From positions 1 to 8,128 of the forward strand of contig CABUUB010000077.1 of assembly GCA_902494625.1 (NCBI GenBank): a stretch of 8,128 nt of DNA. The letters run 5' to 3'. How positions within the stretch are numbered: the stretch's first letter is position 1; each line of letters starts with the position of its first letter. Source of the stretch: an uncultured Collinsella sp. (GTDB taxonomy: Bacteria > Actinomycetota > Coriobacteriia > Coriobacteriales > Coriobacteriaceae). The notes beneath the pieces were generated by a model that saw only the letters and a program-made list of their open reading frames with translations, was not told where the DNA came from and searched no databases. The translations under genes and the position numbers were made by a program. Shown here piece by piece: positions 1-3,741 of this stretch.

Positions 1-235
1 CCGCCTCGCCGTCCACAAACATGACCTGGCCGTTGCAGAACGCGCCGGTCGAGAAGCACTCGGAACGATTTTTGAACATCCAGCCCATCGCGGACGGCTG
101 GCGACCCGAAACCGGGCCAAAGTGCAGACCCGCCGCCTGCATGGCATGAATGCCCTCGATGGCGTAGTCGCTGGCTCCGTCATGCCCGGCTGGAATCAGC
201 GTATCGTCCATATCGGTCAGCACAAGTTTGATCAT
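1..235 (-). CDS. Cof-type HAD superfamily hydrolase, partial (N-terminal 78 residues)
   Basis: This is the start of a HAD phosphatase; the rest lies beyond the left edge. The first residues read MIKLVLTDMDDTLIPAG, with HAD motif I as DMDDT (nucleophile Asp8, acid/base Asp10). Motif II is the S-G-R at residues 43-45, after a GPV strand. The stretch GAFCNGQ (64-70) matches the place where Cof proteins have an 'xNGA' strand leading into the C2 cap. Cof-family enzymes are cytosolic Mg-dependent phosphatases acting on sugar phosphates, flavin nucleotides or similar small substrates; the substrate cannot be told from this fragment. The ATG at 235-233 has a G-rich, non-canonical ribosome site (GGGGGA) about 5 nt upstream. 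It is transcribed away from the thiamine operon and shares the intergenic region holding the long palindrome. The family call is firm; the exact function is unknown. Confidence 0.85.
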   Translation of the reverse strand, partial: MIKLVLTDMDDTLIPAGHDGASDYAIEGIHAMQAAGLHFGPVSGRQPSAMGWMFKNRSECFSTGAFCNGQVMFVDGEA

Positions 236-264
236 AGAATCCCCCAGTCATTTTCACCGTAACC

Positions 265-292
265 ATTGTAACGACCTGCCAATAAGGGACAG
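265..292 (-). promoter_or_regulatory. Possible promoter for the HAD hydrolase gene
   Basis: Read on the minus strand, TACAAT (270-265) matches 5 of 6 bases of a sigma-70 -10 box. It sits about 30 nt before the HAD start codon, giving a leader of roughly 22 nt. A weak -35 candidate, CTGTCC (292-287, 3 of 6), is 16 nt upstream inside the left arm of the palindrome. The -10 box is reasonable, the -35 is poor, so this is a tentative call. Confidence 0.3.
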
Positions 293-381
293 GTTTATTT
301 TGGCAGGTTTTATCTGGGAAAATGCAACGCCCCAGTTGCCCCCTACCAAAATAAACCTGTCCCTTTTTGGCAGGTGCGTTA
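269..381. repeat. Long imperfect palindrome (REP/MITE-like, about 113 bp)
   Basis: Two 30-bp arms, 274-303 and 346-375, are reverse complements with a single T-T mismatch (283/366). The stem continues outward through TAACG (269-273) and CGTTA (377-381) with one bulged G at 376. It continues inward through AGG/CCT (305-307/342-344) and CTGGG/CCCAG (314-318/331-335), closing on a loop at 319-330. The left arm also contains a nested inverted repeat, ACCTGCCAA (274-282) against TTGGCAGGT (300-308), and that 9-mer recurs at 367-375, so an alternative shorter hairpin is possible. The element lies between divergent genes, so it is not a gene terminator. The form suggests a non-autonomous palindromic repeat of the REP or MITE type. 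No transposase is nearby, and copy number cannot be judged from one window. Confidence 0.75.
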
Positions 382-402
382 GTATAGGGAACAACAGATT
401 CG

Positions 403-494
403 ATGCGGGAGTGCCGGCGGTGCAAACCACAAGGCTGAGAGGGCATGGGGCCCAATCCTTTGAACCTGTCAGTTAATGCTGGCGTAGGGAGCAT
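403..494 (+). ncRNA. TPP riboswitch (THI box) aptamer
   Basis: The conserved THI-box blocks appear in the right order and spacing: GGGAGTGCC (407-415), CTGAGAGGG (435-443), TGAACCTG (461-468), GTTAATGC (472-479) and GGCGTAGGGA (481-490). ATGC (403-406) and GCAT (491-494) can close the P1 helix. The CTGAGA element binds the pyrimidine and the GAACCTG-to-GGCGTAGGGA half binds the pyrophosphate in known TPP aptamers. It lies directly upstream of a hairpin terminator and thiM, so it should switch off the salvage operon when thiamine pyrophosphate is abundant. Because the RNA ends well before the coding region, the in-frame ATG at 445 inside it is not the thiM start. Confidence 0.96.
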
Positions 495-506
495 GCCGCC
501 TTTGCA

Positions 507-536
507 GGGGCGCTGTCTATGCACAGCGCCCCTTTT
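507..536 (+). terminator. Riboswitch-controlled intrinsic terminator
   Basis: GGGGCGCTGT (507-516) pairs perfectly with ACAGCGCCCC (523-532) across a 6-nt loop, and TTTT follows at 533-536. It lies 12 nt after the end of the TPP aptamer and 7 nt before the thiM Shine-Dalgarno sequence, the standard position for the expression platform of a transcriptional OFF switch. I did not find one compelling antiterminator. The region 495-500 (GCCGCC) could pair with GGCGG (416-420) in the aptamer as part of an alternative fold. Confidence 0.9.
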
Positions 537-558
537 CTATGCCAAGGAGGCATGTGCA

Positions 559-1398
559 GTGATTGATTCGGAACAGCTTAAGCAACATATGGTCAAGGCC
601 GTGGAGGAGATTCGCGCCACCAATCCAATGGCCGGCTCCATCACCAACACGGTGACGATTGACTTTGTCGCCAACGCGCAGCTCGCCGTGGGCGGTTCGG
701 CCGCCATGGTCTATCTGCCCGACGAGGGCGAGGCGCTCGTTGCCGGCGGCGGCGCCATCTATCTCAACATGGGCACGCTCTTCCCCATCTACGAGCAGAC
801 GATCCCCCGCGCGGCCAAGGCGGCACACGACGCCGGCAAGCCCTGGGTGCTCGATCCGGTGGGCCTGGGCATCGGCAGCCTGCGCACCCAGCTGGTAAAC
901 GAGCTCAAGCAGTACAAGCCCGCCATCGTGCGCGGCAACGCCTCCGAGATCATTGCACTCGCCGGCCTGTGGGGTCTTGAGGGCGAGGCGGCTGATCTGA
1001 GCCGCGTGCGCGGTGTCGATACCACCGACACGGTCGACGCCGCCCGCGATGCCGCCGTGGCGCTCGCCCGTTACACCGGCGGCGCCGTAGTGGTCTCGGG
1101 CGAAGTCGACCTGATCACCGACGGCACGACGGTGGCCAAGTCCCACGGCGGCAGCCCGCTCATGTCAAAGATCACCGGCTGCGGCTGCTCGCAGGGCGGC
1201 GTGCTGGCCGTGTACGTCTGCGTCACCGATCCGTTTACGGCAGCCATCTGCGGCACCGCGGTCTACAACGTTGCCGGCACGCGTGCCGCCGCCGTCGCCG
1301 ATGCCCCGGCAAGCTTTAAGGTCGCCTTTATCGACGAGCTCTACCGCGCAACCGCCCAGGATATTGCCGACAACCAGCTCGAGCTCGAGGAGGCATAG
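559..1398 (+). CDS. thiM: Hydroxyethylthiazole kinase ThiM
   Basis: ThiM phosphorylates 4-methyl-5-(2-hydroxyethyl)thiazole with ATP, feeding salvaged thiazole into thiamine synthesis in the cytosol. From the GTG at 559 the protein is 279 residues, normal for the family. Family signatures in order are NPMAGSITNTVTIDFVAN (22-39), the NMGTL turn (70-74), VLDPVGLGIGSLRT (97-110), IVRGNASEI (123-131), VVSGEVDLITDG (178-189) and the anion-hole loop SKITGCGCSQGG (203-214), which includes the Cys found at the active site of ThiM. GTG was chosen because AAGGAGG (544-550) sits 8 nt upstream. The upstream in-frame ATG at 445 lies inside the riboswitch, and the ATG at 552 is out of frame. It is the first gene of a TPP-controlled operon, and the next gene starts 3 nt after its stop. 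Confidence 0.96.
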   Translation: MIDSEQLKQHMVKAVEEIRATNPMAGSITNTVTIDFVANAQLAVGGSAAMVYLPDEGEALVAGGGAIYLNMGTLFPIYEQTIPRAAKAAHDAGKPWVLDPVGLGIGSLRTQLVNELKQYKPAIVRGNASEIIALAGLWGLEGEAADLSRVRGVDTTDTVDAARDAAVALARYTGGAVVVSGEVDLITDGTTVAKSHGGSPLMSKITGCGCSQGGVLAVYVCVTDPFTAAICGTAVYNVAGTRAAAVADAPASFKVAFIDELYRATAQDIADNQLELEEA

Positions 1399-1401
1399 GC
1401 C

Positions 1402-1743
1402 ATGTCCGAGCCTGCAACCAATACCGGCATGAACACGCTCGTCGCCGTGGCCATCGCCCCATGCGGCACCGGCGACGAGCTGTCCGCCGAGGTCGCCGAG
1501 GTCGTGCGCGTCATTCGCGAGAGCGGCCTTCCCAACCGCACCACCTCGATGTTCACCGAGATCGAGGGCGACTGGGACGAGGTCATGCAGGTCGTGCGCG
1601 ACGCGACCTTTGTGTTGGCGAGCAAGGGCATCCGCACCGAAGTCGTGCTCAAAGCCGATATTCGACCCGGATTTACCGACACCATGACCGGCAAGCTCGA
1701 GCGCATGGAAGCACAGATCAAGAAGCAGGAGGAAGCACGATGA
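1402..1743 (+). CDS. MTH1187/YkoF-type thiamine-binding protein
   Basis: This 113-residue protein matches the small thiamine-binding family (MTH1187, formerly DUF77), related to the repeat unit of Bacillus YkoF, which binds thiamine or its pyrimidine. Typical features are the first strand NTLVAVAIAPCGTGDELSAE (11-30), RESGLP (39-44), FTEIEGDWDEV (51-61) and the last strand EVVLKADIRPG (80-90). The fold is a ferredoxin-like alpha/beta domain that oligomerises. It has no signal peptide or membrane segment, so it is expected in the cytosol. The ATG at 1402 is 3 nt after the thiM stop, and its Shine-Dalgarno GAGGAGG (1387-1393) lies within the end of thiM. Its stop overlaps the next start as ATGA. 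Position between thiM and thiE under a TPP riboswitch supports a role as a binding or carrier protein for thiamine or a precursor; no enzymatic activity is implied. Confidence 0.88.
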   Translation: MSEPATNTGMNTLVAVAIAPCGTGDELSAEVAEVVRVIRESGLPNRTTSMFTEIEGDWDEVMQVVRDATFVLASKGIRTEVVLKADIRPGFTDTMTGKLERMEAQIKKQEEAR

Positions 1744-2435
1744 GCATCCGCGACAACCTTGATATCTCGGCCTATCTAGTACTCGGCCCCGAAAACACGC
1801 TGGGACGCCCCGTGGGCGATGTGGTGGCCCAAGCGCTCGACGCAGGCTTTACCTGCATCCAGGTGCGCTCCAAGGTGGCAAGCGCCCGCGAGATCATTGC
1901 GCTGACCGGCGACGCCGCGCGGGCAATCGCACAGGCCGGCAAGACCGGTCAGGTCGCCTTGCTGATCGACGACCGCCTTGACTGCGTACTCGCCGCACGC
2001 GAGCAGGGTATTGCCGTCGACGGCGTGCACGTGGGCCAGAGCGATATTCCCGTCGAGGTCTGCCGCAAGCTTCTGGGCCCCGATGCCATCGTGGGCCTTT
2101 CGGCCCGTTGCGAGGAGATGCTCGAGTACGTCAAGACCGCCGATATGAGTTTGGTCGACTACCTTGGCATCGGCCCACTCCACGAGACCGAGACCAAGCG
2201 CGACTGCGGACGCGCGGCCGACGGCTCTATCATCACCAAGAGCTTTGAGGACCTGGCCGCGCTCCATGCGGCAAGCCCCGTGCCCATCGTGGTGGGCGGC
2301 GGCGTCAAGACGGCCGACCTTCCGCAGCTCAAGGCTACCGGCGTCGACGGCTTCTTTGTGGTGAGTGCCGTCTGTAGCGCCGATGACCCCTACGCCGCGG
2401 CCAAGGAGCTCGTAGACACCTGGCAGCAGGCATAG
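1740..2435 (+). CDS. thiE: Thiamine-phosphate synthase ThiE
   Basis: ThiE condenses HMP pyrophosphate with hydroxyethylthiazole phosphate, giving thiamine phosphate and pyrophosphate. The 231-residue protein is a TIM barrel with the family motifs in order: CIQVRSK (39-45), LLIDDRLD (74-81; Asp for metal/pyrophosphate), GVHVGQSD (95-102), IVGLSA (117-122), DYLGIGPLHETETKRD (140-155; the GPxxxTxTK signature), PIVVGGGV (182-189) and GVDGFFVVSAV (201-211). The ATG at 1740 overlaps the preceding TGA by ATGA, with AGGAGGA (1728-1734) 5 nt upstream. The reading frame stays open upstream to 1461, but that stretch is a shadow of the previous gene. It is the last gene of the TPP-regulated operon. The HMP-PP it needs must come from a ThiD encoded elsewhere or from another source. 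Confidence 0.96.
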   Translation: MSIRDNLDISAYLVLGPENTLGRPVGDVVAQALDAGFTCIQVRSKVASAREIIALTGDAARAIAQAGKTGQVALLIDDRLDCVLAAREQGIAVDGVHVGQSDIPVEVCRKLLGPDAIVGLSARCEEMLEYVKTADMSLVDYLGIGPLHETETKRDCGRAADGSIITKSFEDLAALHAASPVPIVVGGGVKTADLPQLKATGVDGFFVVSAVCSADDPYAAAKELVDTWQQA

Positions 2436-2481
2436 GCATAAGCCGAGCAGTTGCTCCGCGGCCCCATAACTTCAGCAATGG

Positions 2482-2526
2482 AAAACGCATCCCAGTTTGG
2501 ACGTCCATTCTGGGATGCGCTTTCCG
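2482..2526. terminator. Shared hairpin terminator between convergent genes
   Basis: CGCATCCCAG (2486-2495) pairs perfectly with CTGGGATGCG (2510-2519), and the loop carries a further palindrome, TGGACGTCCA (2498-2507). On the minus strand the stem is followed by TTTTCC, a fair U tract for the patatin gene. On the plus strand it is followed only by CTTTCC, weaker for thiE. The hairpin sits 50 nt after the thiE stop and 28 nt after the patatin stop, as expected of a bidirectional terminator. Confidence 0.75.
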
Positions 2527-2547
2527 CTGAGCACGCGGCAGTTTGCC

Positions 2548-3417
2548 CTACTCTGCCAGATATGCCTCCAGTGCCGGCAAGGTCGCCTCCGCATCGCGGC
2601 GACCAATCTGGTAGATGCGTTCAAGTTCATCGGGCTCGCGACACAGCGACGGCACCTTCACCGATTCGCTCGGCCGCACCACAAAGATCTCGCCGGCAGC
2701 CTCGCGACGTGCCAGGTCATCGAGCGTGGTATTGTAGACCTCATGCCGATGCTCAAGCGCTGCGACAAACTCCGGATAGTGACGGAACACGCGTCGCAGC
2801 ATGGGCATCACGCTGTTGGGCTGCTTCACAAAGCCCGCTGGCTGCGTGAGTACCACGATATTGCGGTCATACCCCTGCGCAAACAGCCATGCGCTGGGAA
2901 TAGAATCAGCCACGCCACCATCCAGATACTTATGCCCGTCAATAGCAACGGGACGCGTCGCCACGGGAATTGCCGACGACGCCCGGATCCACTCGATATC
3001 GCGCTCGTCGCCATACGGCAGATCGTGATAGACGGCCTTGCCCGTCTCGATATCGGTACACACGCACGTAAACCGCATGGGGCAGGCGCGATATGTCTCC
3101 AAATCGATGGGATCGCGCTCGATGGGCACCTCGTGATAGGCAAAATCGGCATTGAACATGTCGCCGGTTCGCAACCAGCTCGTCACGCTCGCATAGCGCT
3201 TATCGGCACAATAGGCTTTGTTGTAGCGAATGGCGCGGCCGATCTGGCGCGATTTAAAGTTGTAGCCAAACGCCGCGCCCGCCGAGACACCCACCATATG
3301 GTCGCAAGTTAAGCCATGCTCCATCCATACGTCGAGCACGCCCGCCGTATACATGCCGCGGTAGCCGCCTCCCTCGAGTGCCAGCCCCACCGTGCGCGTC
3401 GTATTTGACTGTGCCAT
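2548..3417 (-). CDS. Patatin-like phospholipase family protein
   Basis: This 289-residue protein is a patatin-fold serine lipid acyl hydrolase. The glycine-rich oxyanion loop is LEGGGYRG (14-21), the nucleophile elbow is GVSAG (43-47, Ser45), and the catalytic Asp is in DGGVADSIP (166-174, Asp166), so the Ser-Asp dyad is complete. The C-terminal part (about 224-288), with RHEVYN and IYQIGRRDA, resembles the C-terminal domain of YjjU-type bacterial patatins (DUF6363, from memory). There is no signal peptide or membrane segment, so it should be cytosolic or peripheral to the membrane. The substrate is unknown; phospholipids or other acyl esters are likely. The ATG at 3417 has GGAG about 9 nt upstream. 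It is convergent with thiE and divergent from the cyclic-dinucleotide gene, so it is probably a single-gene transcript. Confidence 0.93.
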   Translation of the reverse strand: MAQSNTTRTVGLALEGGGYRGMYTAGVLDVWMEHGLTCDHMVGVSAGAAFGYNFKSRQIGRAIRYNKAYCADKRYASVTSWLRTGDMFNADFAYHEVPIERDPIDLETYRACPMRFTCVCTDIETGKAVYHDLPYGDERDIEWIRASSAIPVATRPVAIDGHKYLDGGVADSIPSAWLFAQGYDRNIVVLTQPAGFVKQPNSVMPMLRRVFRHYPEFVAALEHRHEVYNTTLDDLARREAAGEIFVVRPSESVKVPSLCREPDELERIYQIGRRDAEATLPALEAYLAE

Positions 3418-3453
3418 GCGACCATCTCCGTCCCCGCAAATTCAAACGGAACA

Positions 3454-3482
3454 AGTATACCCGTCAACATATATCGTCTCAG
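3454..3482 (-). promoter_or_regulatory. Putative sigma-70 promoter of the patatin gene
   Basis: On the minus strand, CTGAGA (3482-3477, 4 of 6 to TTGACA) and TATACT (3459-3454, 5 of 6 to TATAAT) are 17 nt apart. Transcription would begin near 3447, giving a leader of about 30 nt before the patatin ATG. Spacing and placement are good, but the call rests on consensus matching alone. Confidence 0.45.
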
Positions 3483-3558
3483 TCGCATTTTCATCGAACA
3501 TCGCATCGTCGCGCCACCGCCTGTCGAACAATAGCCGCCCACAGCATGTGCACCCATA

Positions 3559-3564
3559 TATAAT
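3559..3564 (+). promoter_or_regulatory. Possible -10 box for the first GGDEF-EAL gene
   Basis: A perfect TATAAT lies 177 nt before the start codon at 3742. No good -35 box is seen at 16-18 nt spacing. If used, it would give an untranslated leader of about 170 nt carrying the two inverted repeats downstream. The region is AT-rich, so a chance match is possible. Confidence 0.3.
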
Positions 3565-3655
3565 TGTGTGCTGTTGTTTACACTACTCAGCTGTTATCAA
3601 CAGCGAACATTAGCCGACAAATTAACTCAACAACGCAGCAAGGCGGGGGCCTGGA

Positions 3656-3687
3656 TACACGCAAAACGCCGAGCAACGACGCGTGTA
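3656..3687. repeat. Small inverted repeat upstream of the GGDEF-EAL gene
   Basis: TACACGC (3656-3662) and GCGTGTA (3681-3687) form a perfect 7-bp inverted repeat with an 18-nt spacer. The spacing is wide for a typical operator but possible for a leader hairpin. Its left arm overlaps the 13-mer CACGCAAAACGCC, which recurs upstream of the second GGDEF gene. Confidence 0.35.
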
Positions 3688-3741
3688 CACAACAAACTCG
3701 CCCGACGCAATCCGCCCCGACCTCAGAAAGCCGCTTAGAAC

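Larger units (their letters stand above)
3418..3741. other. Divergent intergenic region, no gene seen
   Basis: These 324 bases separate the patatin gene from the first GGDEF gene. No convincing small ORF or RNA gene is seen. The region is locally more AT-rich than the genes. It holds a plausible minus-strand promoter (3454-3482), a perfect TATAAT on the plus strand (3559-3564), a 6-bp hairpin GCTGTT/AACAGC (3590-3604) and a 7-bp inverted repeat (3656-3687). Confidence 0.6.

Noticed and set aside
445..558. N-terminal extension of thiM to the ATG at 445 (317 residues)
   Set aside because: The extension is encoded by the TPP aptamer and the terminator hairpin, has no homology to ThiM, and a good Shine-Dalgarno precedes the in-frame GTG at 559.
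517..1146. Minus-strand ORF of 209 codons opposite thiM
   Set aside because: It lies wholly within thiM and part of its leader, has an unremarkable Gly/Ala/Arg/His-rich translation, and no ribosome site or context supports it.
1461..1739. N-terminal extension of thiE to 1461
   Set aside because: It is Arg/His-rich out-of-frame translation of the thiamine-binding protein gene. ThiE homology starts just after the ATG at 1740, which also has its own ribosome site.
2497..3312. Long plus-strand ORF (271 codons) opposite the patatin gene
   Set aside because: It is antisense to a gene with complete catalytic motifs, begins inside the terminator hairpin, and its translation has no recognisable domain; a shadow of GC-rich coding sequence.
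3630..3690. c-di-GMP-I (GEMM) riboswitch in front of the GGDEF-EAL gene
   Set aside because: ACGCAAAACGCC loosely recalls one GEMM block, but the CACGCACAGGGCAAACC-like block, the tetraloop receptor and the closing helices are not found in order.
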